64,000 nt of DNA from Desulfobulbaceae bacterium. GTDB lineage: Bacteria; Desulfobacterota; Desulfobulbia; Desulfobulbales; Desulfocapsaceae. Position numbers and translations under genes: made by a program. Shown here piece by piece: positions 50,415 to 63,190 of this stretch (positions are counted from its first letter, which is position 1; each line of letters begins with the position of its first letter). Under the pieces are notes generated by a model that did not search any database, was not told the origin of the DNA, and was given only the letters and a program-made list of their open reading frames with translations. Where the stretch lies: positions 310,001 to 374,000 of the forward strand of contig WSXV01000001.1 of the NCBI GenBank assembly GCA_009773475.1, given 5' to 3'.

Positions 50415-52676
50415 ATGGACGGACAATCACAAAAGATTACACTGCTGGGTTCCAACGTCAAAATCCGCAATCTACCCATCAAGCAGGTCAGCCTGCTCGA
50501 AGAGGGGAGTCTGCCTGCCTATGGCTATAATCCCGGTGATCATATTGAGTTAATGGCAGGTCCTGTCTCCATTGAGTATGGTCGTCTTGAACAGTGTCTG
50601 ACCTGGCTTGCCGCCTACATCGCTGAGTCGGACATGAATCCGCGTGTTCATTCCCTTTCCTACGGGGAGCAGAAGGACGTTTTTCAGATCTTTCGCAAAT
50701 ATGCCGGTGCCGGGCCGGAGCACGGAGATCATGGCTGGTTCATGGTCAATCAGTATCTGCCGTCCGGGGCCAGGGTCAAGAGTGCGGAGCCCTTCCGGGT
50801 CGATGAAAGCAATCTTGAACTCTTCAGCAATAATAATGGGCTGGTGGTGATCGATGATTGCGGTTGTCCACCCCATTTAACGATGGAAGATTTCGCCCGT
50901 AACCCCGATGCCTGGGTGATTGCCTTAGGGATTAGTGTGGCCCACTGGCGGGGATGGGCCGAGATGTGCGGAAGCAGGATTACCCTGTTCTGTCGTCTGG
51001 CTGATCTCGAAACCACGCGCATGGAGATGGACTGCTCGGTGAACTGGGAAACCATTGTTGCCATGTGTCTCCGCGCCCTGCGTACCGAAGAGGTGGGCCT
51101 CTGGGACAGCCAGAACAAAAAATTCCGCTGTCATATTATTGTCGAGATGTTCCCGCACGGGATTCTCTATATCGGCCCGGATGCCATTTTCTTCCGCCAT
51201 CGAAAGGGCTGTCTGCCCGAGAAAAGCTCACCCCGCCAGCGTGGTTCCGTGCCCTGTTATGACACCCTGATTCTGGCGATGCTGGCCATGGACGCCCTGC
51301 GCTTCGGCAGCTTTACCTTCAGCCGCAACTATTTTTATGACTTCTCGCAGCGGGTAATGCACAACTGGAATAGTCTTTATCAGCACGGCTATTATTTCCG
51401 AGAGACTCTGGAGTTTCCCAATCTCGATTTTGCCAGGAGTTATCCCGGTGGGTACGCCTGCTCCTATGTGGATAATGGCCCCGATCCGTCTTTCTTTGAG
51501 TTGCCTGCTCTGTCCGCCGATTTTGAGACGGTGCTGGATCTGGTTTCCAGTCAGATCTGGTCGGCACAGAAGAAAGCGGCGCTGCGGAAGTTTTTCTATC
51601 TGGGAAAGACCTCACCCATGACGCAGCATGCGCCCCTGGCCGGGGCGTATGGGTATCTGGATGAGATTGTTGCAGTCCTCCATGATCTCAAGGAGGAGGT
51701 GAATCGCAAGACCGGTTTTAACAATCTGCCCATTTTTAATGTGGGTCACCTGCGAACCACCGATCCAGCCGAGATTGATCCGGTGATGACCCTGCAGAAT
51801 GTCATGGACTCCTATGTGTCTAAGGAAAGTGTGCAACGCCCCTTATGTATCGGGGTCTTTGGCCCGCCGGGATCTGGGAAATCATTTGCCGTCCGGCAGG
51901 TGGCCACGGTGATTGCCAAAAAATTTCAGGGCGACCCCTTTGATCTCTTTGAATTCAACATGACCCAGTTTTCCTCCCCCGATGAGATTAACTCGGCCAT
52001 CGAGCCGGTGCGGGCGGCGGTGGCGCGGGGCAAGGTGCCCATTGTCTTCTGGGATGAATTTGATTGCCGCTATGAGGGCCACGAGTTTGGCTATCTCCGT
52101 TATTTCCTGCCATCCATGCAGGATGGTGTCACCTATGTCAACGGGATTCCCCATTATATCGGGCGGGCTATTTTTGTCTTTGCCGGTGGGGTGAAGGCCA
52201 GTTGGGAGGGGATGGAAAAGCTGTTGGATGCCGGTAACCCGGAGATGCTGGAAAAAATGAAGACCCTCAAGATTCCCGATTTCATGAGTCGCTTGCGGGT
52301 GGTCCTGGACATTGACGGCATTGAAATTTCAGACAAGCTGCTGCGTGATTCAGCCAACGCCGATGAACTCGAGGAGTTGCGGAGGGTGTTGCTCAAACGG
52401 GCCTTTATCATCGCCCATCAGATGGATACCCACTGGAAGAAGGCGGCTCGCAAGACCTCCGGCCTGCTTCTTCGGCTGCTCCTTGGTCGCTATAAGTTCG
52501 GCGCCCGATCCATAGAGGCCGTGATTGAGGCAAGTCGGGCCTCGGATCGTATCGTCTATGGTCTGCCTGAACTTATTGCCCCGTCTGCCGCCCGTATCCA
52601 TGCCGAGTGGCGGGTGGAGTTGGAGCGCCGTATCGATCAGCTCAGGAAAAATAAGGGCTTACGGGCAGTGTGGTAG
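50415..52676 (+). CDS. AAA-type ATPase with PfkB-like N-terminal region (RyR-ATPase-like, without RyR domain)
   Basis: A 753-residue protein of unknown function. Residues about 475-700 form a P-loop ATPase: Walker A FGPPGSGKSF, Walker B VFWDEFDC, then GYLRYFLPSMQDG and AIFVFAGG. These match the ATPase part of bacterial RyR-domain proteins as I recall them. The N-terminal half (about 1-290) resembles their sugar-kinase-like module (RITLFCRLADLETTRMEMDCSVNWETI). No RyR domain is seen. Such proteins are poorly understood and are sometimes near defence or signalling genes; neither is evident here. It stands alone, with a terminator after it. The ATG has only a weak ribosome site. Confidence 0.75.
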   Translation: MDGQSQKITLLGSNVKIRNLPIKQVSLLEEGSLPAYGYNPGDHIELMAGPVSIEYGRLEQCLTWLAAYIAESDMNPRVHSLSYGEQKDVFQIFRKYAGAGPEHGDHGWFMVNQYLPSGARVKSAEPFRVDESNLELFSNNNGLVVIDDCGCPPHLTMEDFARNPDAWVIALGISVAHWRGWAEMCGSRITLFCRLADLETTRMEMDCSVNWETIVAMCLRALRTEEVGLWDSQNKKFRCHIIVEMFPHGILYIGPDAIFFRHRKGCLPEKSSPRQRGSVPCYDTLILAMLAMDALRFGSFTFSRNYFYDFSQRVMHNWNSLYQHGYYFRETLEFPNLDFARSYPGGYACSYVDNGPDPSFFELPALSADFETVLDLVSSQIWSAQKKAALRKFFYLGKTSPMTQHAPLAGAYGYLDEIVAVLHDLKEEVNRKTGFNNLPIFNVGHLRTTDPAEIDPVMTLQNVMDSYVSKESVQRPLCIGVFGPPGSGKSFAVRQVATVIAKKFQGDPFDLFEFNMTQFSSPDEINSAIEPVRAAVARGKVPIVFWDEFDCRYEGHEFGYLRYFLPSMQDGVTYVNGIPHYIGRAIFVFAGGVKASWEGMEKLLDAGNPEMLEKMKTLKIPDFMSRLRVVLDIDGIEISDKLLRDSANADELEELRRVLLKRAFIIAHQMDTHWKKAARKTSGLLLRLLLGRYKFGARSIEAVIEASRASDRIVYGLPELIAPSAARIHAEWRVELERRIDQLRKNKGLRAVW

Positions 52677-52820
52677 AGAGGGAAATGCGAGAAGAGGCTG
52701 AAGGTGCAAACAGGTCCTGCCTGTGTTGATTCTTTTGGATAGCTTGATCCACAAGTTTCAAAGGCACCAGCGTCTTCTCGCGTATTGGTGGAAGGAATAT
52801 GGAGAGGCGTACGTCTCTAT

Positions 52821-52865
52821 AAAAAAAGGGGGGGAAGAGCCGGTGCTCTTCCCCCCCTTTTTATT
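52821..52865. terminator. Strong bidirectional terminator
   Basis: AAAAAGGGGGGGAAGAGC pairs with GCTCTTCCCCCCCTTTTT around CGGT, with A's on one side and T's on the other. It serves the ATPase gene on the plus strand and the SDR gene on the minus strand. Confidence 0.92.
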
Positions 52866-52880
52866 TTTGAGGCACATTCC

Positions 52881-52900
52881 TTAAGTGATTTACAGATTAC
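52881..52900 (-). repeat. Half copy of family 2 at the SDR stop codon
   Basis: On the minus strand the SDR stop TAA is followed by TCTGTAAATCACTTAAGG, close to the right arm of family 2 (TAATCTGTAAGTCACTAAA). No left arm is present. It may be a relic of an excised or decayed element. Confidence 0.4.
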
Positions 52901-54321
52901 TCAACTCCAGCGATGCGCCGGATCATGCCGGTGAAGATGATCTGATGGACAGGTACCAGGGAGTACCAGTACAGTCGGCCCCAGAGGCCCCGGGGCCTGA
53001 AGGTTGCCTTTTGGTGCAGGATATTCTTGTCATCAATGGAAAACTCGAGCCAGGCCTCTCCCGGGACTTTCATTTCGGCATAGAGCAGCAGTTTTCTCCC
53101 GATCTTGTCGACCAACAGAACCCGCCAGAAATCGAGGACGTCGCCGGGTTGAAGAGTCTCAGCGTTGGTCCTGCCCCGTTTTAGGCCGACGCCGCCCACG
53201 AGCTTGTCGAGAATGCCCCGGAGTCGCCACAGCCAGGTCATATAAAACCAGCCTTTGTTGCCCCCTATTTCCAAAATCCTCTGCATGACCGCGTCCGGGT
53301 CAGTGACGGCCATGGATCGCTCATCGCTCAGGCAGCCGAATTGCGGAACCTGGATATAATCCACGATATTGCCTCGGAATCGCCCGTTCACCATGGAGTC
53401 TTTCCAGCTGGAGAGCAGGGCGTTTTGTTCGATGGAGTTGAAGGCTGCCCGGATCGCCAGGGCATAGGTCATTGGCTGGAGATCAAGTATTTTCATGATC
53501 TCGTTGTCGCGGCAGACCACTTCCACTTTCATGCTGTTGACCAGATTGCGGGCCAGGGTAAAGGTTGTCGAGGTGATGAAATAGAGCCAATAGGAGGAAA
53601 GCCTCGGAGTCATGATCGGTACGGTCACAATGGCTCGTTTTAATCCTCTGGCCTTGGCAAAACCAAGCAGCATCTCTCGGTAGGTAAGGATATCCGGGCC
53701 GCCGATGTCAAAACTGCGGTTATAGGTTTCTTCTTTTTGCAAACAGCGCAGGAGCAGCTCGATAACATCGACAATGCCGATGGGCTGGCAGCGGGTATTG
53801 AGCCAGGAAGGAGCAATCATGATCGGCAGTTTTTCCACCAGATCCCTGATAATTTCAAAGGACGCACTGCCCGATCCGACTATGATACCGGCCCGCAGGG
53901 TGGTCAGGCTGAACTTCCCGGCAGCAAGGGTATCTTCGACATCCTTGCGCGAGGCAAGATGGCGGGACAGGGACTTATCGTTAACAATACCACTGAGATA
54001 AATGACCTGACGCACATTCAACTCGTCCATTCTCTCACGGAAGTTGACTGCTGAGAGGTGCTCCATCCGGGCGAACTCTTCAGAAGAGGACATGGAGTGC
54101 ACCAGATAATAGGCACAATCAATCCCTTCAGGAATGGCCGCAAGGGATTCCGGGTGGAGTAAATCGACCTCAACGGAACTAACCTGCTTCTGCAGGGCCG
54201 GGGGAATGGTAAATCTGTTCCGATCCCTGACGGCACAGATCACTTCGTGTCCTCTGGCCACCAATCCGGGAAGCAGGCGTTTGCCAATATAGCCGGTGGC
54301 CCCGGTCAGCAGTATCTTCAA
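52897..54321 (-). CDS. NAD(P)-binding SDR protein with C-terminal DUF2867
   Basis: A 474-residue protein. The N-terminal 200 residues are an atypical short-chain dehydrogenase/NmrA-like Rossmann domain (GATGYIGKRLLPGL; CAYYLVHSM; VIYLSGIV). The C-terminal part (about 320-474) is DUF2867, a START-like fold (GDVLDFWRVLLVDKIGRKLLLYAEMKVPGEAWLEF). This domain pair is common in proteobacteria and annotated only as a nucleoside-diphosphate-sugar epimerase-like protein; the substrate is unknown. The sequence lacks a clear YxxxK catalytic pair in the expected place. It is monocistronic, convergent with the ATPase gene. Confidence 0.88.
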   Translation of the reverse strand: MKILLTGATGYIGKRLLPGLVARGHEVICAVRDRNRFTIPPALQKQVSSVEVDLLHPESLAAIPEGIDCAYYLVHSMSSSEEFARMEHLSAVNFRERMDELNVRQVIYLSGIVNDKSLSRHLASRKDVEDTLAAGKFSLTTLRAGIIVGSGSASFEIIRDLVEKLPIMIAPSWLNTRCQPIGIVDVIELLLRCLQKEETYNRSFDIGGPDILTYREMLLGFAKARGLKRAIVTVPIMTPRLSSYWLYFITSTTFTLARNLVNSMKVEVVCRDNEIMKILDLQPMTYALAIRAAFNSIEQNALLSSWKDSMVNGRFRGNIVDYIQVPQFGCLSDERSMAVTDPDAVMQRILEIGGNKGWFYMTWLWRLRGILDKLVGGVGLKRGRTNAETLQPGDVLDFWRVLLVDKIGRKLLLYAEMKVPGEAWLEFSIDDKNILHQKATFRPRGLWGRLYWYSLVPVHQIIFTGMIRRIAGVE

Positions 54322-54889
54322 TTCTGTCTCCTTGATTGATAGTCACAGACAATGGACATGGCCACAGTCCCGCTCCGGTGGAGGATATCGGGTACCCCGC
54401 TGGATGGTCATCTTCGAGAAGAACTGGGGCTCCATCTGAAGAAAATATCGTTTAAATCGGTTGTTGTTTTTGCTGAGGCTGAAATAAAGAGCGAGCTTCC
54501 CCTTCCCTCAACTCAGCTTGATTTGATAAGATGATGTAATCATACACCGTGAATTTGAATTGTACAGGGAATGTGTCTCATTCTTGTCGTGCGAGGGGTA
54601 ACGATGAGGCATTGCATGGGGAGGTTTAAAGTAACAGTTTTAAGGAAACATTGCGCGTGGACTTTCGGCATCTTGTATGAACTAACTACGACCGATGAAA
54701 TTTGTATGGATGCTAGTCATTGAGACGTTAGACCCACTCGGCCGCCATGCCGATCTGGGAGCAACCGATGGAATTTGCTAGACGCCACTCACTGAAACCG
54801 CCGAAACGATTGGCGGTTTCAGTGAAGCGGCATAAGAGTCCGTAAGCTCTCCGAGCAACAAACAGCCGTTGCTCGGAGAGCAACGGCCT
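54322..54889. other. Intergenic region with a family 1 repeat
   Basis: A 568-base gap. Its right end is a well-formed family 1 repeat. Between about 54650 and 54780 are fragments recalling the family (CTTTCGGCATCTTG, CCCACTCGGCCGCCATG, GACCGATGAAATTTG and ACCGATGGAATTTG), perhaps decayed copies. A 60-codon open frame at 54352 has no support. Confidence 0.6.
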
Positions 54890-54892
54890 CTA
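54782..54892 (+). repeat. Family 1 two-hairpin repeat, well-formed copy
   Basis: ACGCCACTC, arm ACTGAAACCGCC, loop GAAACGATT, arm GGCGGTTTCAGT, GAAGCGGCATAAG, AGAGTCCGT, arm GCTCTCCGAGCAAC, loop AAACAGCC, arm GTTGCTCGGAGAGC, then ACGGCCTCTA. Both inner stems are perfect. The last three bases (CTA, 54890-54892) are the TAG stop of the HAD gene on the other strand. Confidence 0.92.
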
Positions 54893-55572
54893 AAAAATTA
54901 TTTCATCAAAGGTCACAATGGAGGGAAACTCATGGGAGTAGCGCACCGGTTGGCGTGAGCTGGGACGGGCGACAAAGATAAGAAATCCCATTTCGTACTG
55001 ACTGGCCGAGCGCAGAACCTTGGCGGTATCGTCGGCCAGCAGGGTGCGTTTGCGATCATAGGGCAGCATTGCTTCCAGTTTGTTCCAGAAAGCCGGGTGT
55101 TCCTTGGCCTCTCCCACTTCCTCCGCGCAGATAATGCGGTCAAACCAGCTGCCGAGCGCGGTCTTGCGCAGCTTGATCTCCAGGGTTTTGGAATGGGCGT
55201 TGGTGATGAGATGGACCTGTTTTCCACTCGTCCGGAGGAATTTCAGGAAGTCGATGACAAATGGATGCACCTGGATGAGATGATCCACCTTGCATTTGAG
55301 CTCGGGGATATCAAGCCCCAGCTGTTCCGACCAGTAGTCAAGATCCGTCCACTGCAGGGTGCTCTCCACGCCTTGGTAGCGTTTCAGCAGCTCTTTGCGG
55401 GCCTGATCGCTTGTCATCTGATTCTGCTCAGCAAAGATTTTGGGTACATATTCTTCCCAGAAAAAATCATCAAAGTACTTATCCAGAAGGGTGCCGTCCA
55501 TATCGAGAAGCACGGTGTCGATTTCAGACCAGGAAAAATTCGGATGGATCTGTTGGTGGTGTTGCAATGTGC

Positions 55573-55576
<4 letters not shown>
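54890..55576 (-). CDS. HAD-superfamily phosphatase (YrfG/GMP-IMP nucleotidase type)
   Basis: A 228-residue HAD hydrolase. Motif I is LLDMDGTLLD (nucleophile and acid Asp), motif II LITNAH, motif III region KEHPAFWNKLE with Lys, and motif IV LLADDTAKVL. The cap-region pattern FDDFFWEEYVPKIFAEQNQM matches YrfG, which dephosphorylates GMP and IMP. The ATG overlaps the mfd stop by four bases, so it is coupled to mfd. The TAG stop is supplied by the end of a family 1 repeat. Substrate by family resemblance only. Confidence 0.88.
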
Positions 55577-59232
<3,656 letters not shown>

Positions 59233-59242
59233 TCCGAAGTGA

Positions 59243-59324
59243 TTTAACCCCGATGAATAGGATACGTGCCTTACAGATTATTTCTTTGTATAAAAAACAA
59301 GAAAATAATCTGTAAGGCACTAAA
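59243..59324 (+). repeat. Family 2 hairpin repeat
   Basis: TTTAACCCCGATGAATAGGATACGTG, then GTGCCTTACAGATTATTT with its complement AAATAATCTGTAAGGCAC (left arm has one shift, TTTCTTTG versus CAAGAAA) and loop TATAAAAAA. The outer pair here is GCC/GGC where the copy at 8455 has GAC/GTC. It lies between the mfd start and the bamA terminator. Confidence 0.85.
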
Positions 59325-59331
59325 AAAAAGA

Positions 59332-59355
59332 GCCGGCTGCACAAGTGCAGCCGGC
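59332..59355 (-). terminator. Rho-independent terminator of bamA
   Basis: GCCGGCTGCA pairs with TGCAGCCGGC around four bases. Read on the minus strand it is followed by TCTTTTTTTT, as expected after bamA. Confidence 0.9.
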
Positions 59356-59408
59356 AAAATAAAGATCAGGTTCTTCCGGGAACGGAAAAGCGGGGGAGGG
59401 GAGACAGC

Positions 59409-62105
59409 CTAGAAGCCACTCCCGATGGAGAAGTCCCACACCGCGGTATCTTCATCATCTTCCGGATCCAGATTATACCCCCAGACCAGCCGCAGGGGGC
59501 CCATGGGAGAGATCCAGCGCACCTCAAGGCCGGTGGCCTTTTTCAAAGTCTCCTCTGAGGCGTCAATGTCATCGGCAATATTCTTGCCAAAATCAAAGAA
59601 GACGACGCCATTGAGTCCAGCCTCCTTCAGCAGTGGGAAGATATACTCCACATTGCTGTACCACATCTTGTTACCGCCGATCCGGTCACCATTCATAGGG
59701 TCGATGGGGCTGACCTTGGCAAATTCAAAGCCGCGGATGGTGTTCATCCCGCCCAGATAAAAGCGTTCGTAGACCGGTAGCATGTCGGTTTCGTTTTCCC
59801 AGACCTCGCCCACGGCACCTTTGACATGGAAGACGGTGGTCCAGGGCAGGGGGAAGAACCAGCCCGAGGAGGCTTCCACCTTGGTAAACTCAGAATCGCC
59901 GCCAAAGGGACCGCCGGCATACTTGACACTGACCTGATTCTGTGACCCTTTGCTCGGGGAGGTGATCCGGTCTCTGGTATCCCGCATCAAGGTCACTTTA
60001 GTCGCACTGGTGACATTGATGTCCATGGATCGCAGGATGATGGAAGAGGCATAAGGTGAGACATCGGAGAGTTCGGTGTCTTCATAGCTGTAAGCACCAA
60101 AGACCTTCCATTTCTCCCAGATCGGATAGCCTGCACGAAGTACCCCACCAGTGGAATCTTTGTCATAATCATCATACTCACGAGACAGATTATAGAGATC
60201 CGCACCCCAGGAGAGTTTGGAGTCACGAAGGTGAGGATCGGTGTAGCTTAAATTGAACTGGGTGCTTGAGCCACCAACATTTCCTGCCAGGGCGACCCGG
60301 TCGCCACGGCCAAGGAAGTTGTTTTCGGAGATCTCAGCCATGAACATCAGGCTGTCAACGGAGCTGTAGCCCATTCCCACAGAGAACTGTCCAGTATTCT
60401 TTTCCTTTACATCCACAAGCACATTCATCTTGGTAGGATCAAGGGAGGGTTCCGGATGGATGTTCACCTCTTCAAAGAATTCCAGACGCTGCAGTCGTTC
60501 ACTACTGGTCCGCAGAGCCTTGGAATCAAAGAGGCCGCCTTCCTGCACTTCTATTTCCCGACGGATGACATTGTCACGGGTACGGGTGTTGCCGCTGATG
60601 GTGATCCGGTCAATGTAGACCAGATCTCCTTTTTTAATGTTGAGGAGGACATCAACCCGGTTCCCGGTCTTCGATTTGTCCAGGTCGGGACGGACTTCGG
60701 CAAAGGCAAAGCCTCGTTCAGCGTAATAGTCGGTAATTTTGAGGACATCTTCCCGTAATGCCTTACGGTTGATGAATTTTTCGTTCTGAACGGTGAGAAG
60801 GTCGCGCAGCTCCTGCTTGTCAACGATCAGGTCGCCTTTAATGTCGATGGTGCCCACCATATACCGTTGCCCTTCTTCCACCGGAAAGGTGAGATAGAGC
60901 CATTCGCCTTCCTGCCTGACCACGGGGTCGCCTACCTTGGCTTCAAGGAAACCATGATTGTTATAGAAGGCACCGATGCTGGCGGCATCTTGATTTAACT
61001 GATCGGCCTTCAGAAGACCTGAATCGGTCAGCCAGGACAGCAGTCCTTTTTCCGAGGTCTTGATCACATCAGCAAGTTCCTTGCTGGTAAAGGTCTGGTT
61101 GCCGACAAAGGCAATTTCCTTGATGTAGATTTTAGGTCCTTCTTCAATGACAAAACGGACGACAGCCTGGTCTCGCTCAGGATAGCTTATCTGGCTTGTT
61201 ACCTTGGTGTCGTAAAATCCCTTGGATTTGTACAGGGCCTTGATTGCCTCGCCGCTCTTGTTGATGGCTGCAGGATTGACGATGGTATTGGCGCTGACAT
61301 TGGCAGCTCCTTTGACGTCAGTTTCCTCAAGCTCTTTCAGTCCTGAATACTCTATTTTGGTGATCAGTGGTTTTTCTTCGACATGGAAAACAATTTTTTT
61401 GCCGTTGCCTGTCTCTTCAACCCGAACATTCACCTCTTCGAAATAGCCCATGGCATAGATGGCTTTGAGGTCATTACGAATTCGGGATGGGGTGTAAATA
61501 TCGCCTGCCTTGGTCTGGATCTTGCGAGAGATGGCCCCGGTGTCAATGCGTTTGTTTCCTTCCGGGCCGATGGAGGCGATGACTTGTTCGCGATTGGTGA
61601 AGCGGATAATATTCTTGCTGATCTCTTCCATGACGGAGGCCAGGTTTTTGACTGGTTCATTATGTCTGGAATAGGACTGAGAAATGGATGATTCAAGCAA
61701 GTCATACACCTTGAAATCAACATTCACCTGATCTCCATTGACTGTCACACTGCCTGCGGCGACATAGTCCTGGCCGGTTGTACGGGCAACACTTTGCAGT
61801 TCCTTAATGGCTGGGGGCCAGCTGCCGGTGTAGTTCAGCATCTGTTTGGCCTGGTCACGTTCCAGCATTACAAAGCCTTGTGTGGCCAGGGCGGCGGCAA
61901 GGTCTTTGTCGGCCTGGATTGTCAGGGCATTGGTGCTACCCGGGCCACTGATCATGGCGGGCAGAAAGGTGGTGTTTTGTTCCAGGGCCATGGCCGGGGT
62001 AACCATGATGGCGCAGAACACCACCTGCAGGAAAAGCAGGGAGATTCCGGCGAAGACAGACAAGGTTGGACGGGCCGGCAGGTCAAGGCTTTGTGGACAG
62101 TTCAT
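59409..62105 (-). CDS. bamA: Outer-membrane protein assembly factor BamA with extra N-terminal domain
   Basis: An 898-residue BamA/Omp85 that inserts beta-barrel proteins. The chain has a signal region to about residue 40, then an additional domain (about 55-165; IQADKDLAAALATQGFVML, GQDYVAAGSVTVNGDQVNVDFKVYD) of the TolB-N or FlgT-like sort, then five POTRA domains (about 190-560) and the 16-strand barrel with IRGF in loop 6 (NTIRGFEFAKVSP) and a C-terminal Phe (FSIGSGF). Typical BamA is about 800 residues, so the first domain is an accessory. A good terminator lies downstream. The ORF start has an upstream AAGGATCAATCCT leader and no strong ribosome site. Confidence 0.95.
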   Translation of the reverse strand: MNCPQSLDLPARPTLSVFAGISLLFLQVVFCAIMVTPAMALEQNTTFLPAMISGPGSTNALTIQADKDLAAALATQGFVMLERDQAKQMLNYTGSWPPAIKELQSVARTTGQDYVAAGSVTVNGDQVNVDFKVYDLLESSISQSYSRHNEPVKNLASVMEEISKNIIRFTNREQVIASIGPEGNKRIDTGAISRKIQTKAGDIYTPSRIRNDLKAIYAMGYFEEVNVRVEETGNGKKIVFHVEEKPLITKIEYSGLKELEETDVKGAANVSANTIVNPAAINKSGEAIKALYKSKGFYDTKVTSQISYPERDQAVVRFVIEEGPKIYIKEIAFVGNQTFTSKELADVIKTSEKGLLSWLTDSGLLKADQLNQDAASIGAFYNNHGFLEAKVGDPVVRQEGEWLYLTFPVEEGQRYMVGTIDIKGDLIVDKQELRDLLTVQNEKFINRKALREDVLKITDYYAERGFAFAEVRPDLDKSKTGNRVDVLLNIKKGDLVYIDRITISGNTRTRDNVIRREIEVQEGGLFDSKALRTSSERLQRLEFFEEVNIHPEPSLDPTKMNVLVDVKEKNTGQFSVGMGYSSVDSLMFMAEISENNFLGRGDRVALAGNVGGSSTQFNLSYTDPHLRDSKLSWGADLYNLSREYDDYDKDSTGGVLRAGYPIWEKWKVFGAYSYEDTELSDVSPYASSIILRSMDINVTSATKVTLMRDTRDRITSPSKGSQNQVSVKYAGGPFGGDSEFTKVEASSGWFFPLPWTTVFHVKGAVGEVWENETDMLPVYERFYLGGMNTIRGFEFAKVSPIDPMNGDRIGGNKMWYSNVEYIFPLLKEAGLNGVVFFDFGKNIADDIDASEETLKKATGLEVRWISPMGPLRLVWGYNLDPEDDEDTAVWDFSIGSGF

Positions 62106-62452
62106 AGGATTGATCCTTTTTCTTAAGAAACGAGAAACTTAATAATAGCAGAGGATGAAAGGGGATATTCCGTACTGGTTACTATTGAGGCTATTTTATT
62201 TTTCTGCACTACGATTACACTTGAATGGTAGCGGAATCAAGGGAAAAATGTAACAAAGTCTTTGGAAATGAACAAAAAGTATATGCCATGTTGGGAGAGT
62301 TTTAGGGAGATGTGAGCTTTATAGAGGTGGAAAAAGGAACTGGTTTGTAGAAAGAAGCCGATAAAATGTAAAAAAGAAAGGGTTGAAAAGGTGAAAATTT
62401 TTCTTTGCCGAGAGAATGAATTGAGCTGCTCTGTAAAACAGGCCTGGTTCGG
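62106..62452. other. Intergenic region between PlsC-type gene and bamA
   Basis: A 347-base AT-rich gap holding the bamA promoter. I see no clear consensus, no hairpin with a T-run after the acyltransferase, and no ORF with a ribosome site. Confidence 0.5.
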
Positions 62453-63190
62453 CTAAGTTTCCTGGGCTCCCTTATTGAGGAGTTCGGCCACTTTGGCGTG
62501 GACGAGAAGGGCCAGTTCCTGTTTGTTTTTGCTGCTGGAAAGATCTGTTGTGGGGATTGGATCACCAATCTTGATGGTGATTAGTCCGGGGCGGGCCAGG
62601 AAGGTTCCTTTGGGCAGGATTGTGTAGGATCCTGAGAATGCGACGGGAACGATGGGGACTCCGGCCTTGATGGCGAGGAGCATGGCGCCTCCTTTGAAGG
62701 GGTGAAGTTCCCCGTCCGCTGATCTGGTTCCTTCCGGAAAGATTAAAATTGAGGTACCGGCTTTAATCCGGTCTGCGGCCTTTTGCAGGCTTTTCAATGC
62801 CTCCCTGCCTTGACTGCGATTAATGGCGATGGCTCCGGCGTTGGCCATGGCGCAACCAAGGAAAGGGATTCTGAACAGTTCTTCTTTGGCCAGCCAGCGG
62901 AAGTCGCGGGGAAAGTAACCTTGAAAGCTGAAGATATCAAACTGGCTAAGGTGATTGGCGCAGTAGATATAGCCGCAATCGGGTGCGAGTTTGTCTGCCC
63001 CTTCGATCTTGACTCGTACTCCGGCGATGCGGCAAAACTGTCGTGCCCATTGTCGGGGTAGGTACTGCAGGCTCTTCTCATCCATACGAAAGAGAAAGAT
63101 GGCAACGAGAATGGCCAGGCTACAGTAGATGGTCACAAGGGGAGCGAGAAGCAGGAGCGCTCCCCCTCGAAAAAATGAAAGAGCAGTCAC
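62453..63190 (-). CDS. 1-acyl-glycerol-3-phosphate acyltransferase (PlsC type)
   Basis: A 245-residue membrane-associated acyltransferase that transfers an acyl chain to lysophosphatidate or a related lipid. It has one N-terminal helix (FRGGALLLLAPLVTIYCSLAILVAIFLF), the NHxxxxD motif (NHLSQFD), the GAIAINR block and FPEGTRS. The GTG at 63190 overlaps the epimerase TGA (GTGA), so I choose it over the TTG at 63205. It is coupled to the upstream epimerase, which suggests a shared lipid or surface-glycolipid pathway. Confidence 0.9.
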   Translation of the reverse strand: MTALSFFRGGALLLLAPLVTIYCSLAILVAIFLFRMDEKSLQYLPRQWARQFCRIAGVRVKIEGADKLAPDCGYIYCANHLSQFDIFSFQGYFPRDFRWLAKEELFRIPFLGCAMANAGAIAINRSQGREALKSLQKAADRIKAGTSILIFPEGTRSADGELHPFKGGAMLLAIKAGVPIVPVAFSGSYTILPKGTFLARPGLITIKIGDPIPTTDLSSSKNKQELALLVHAKVAELLNKGAQET

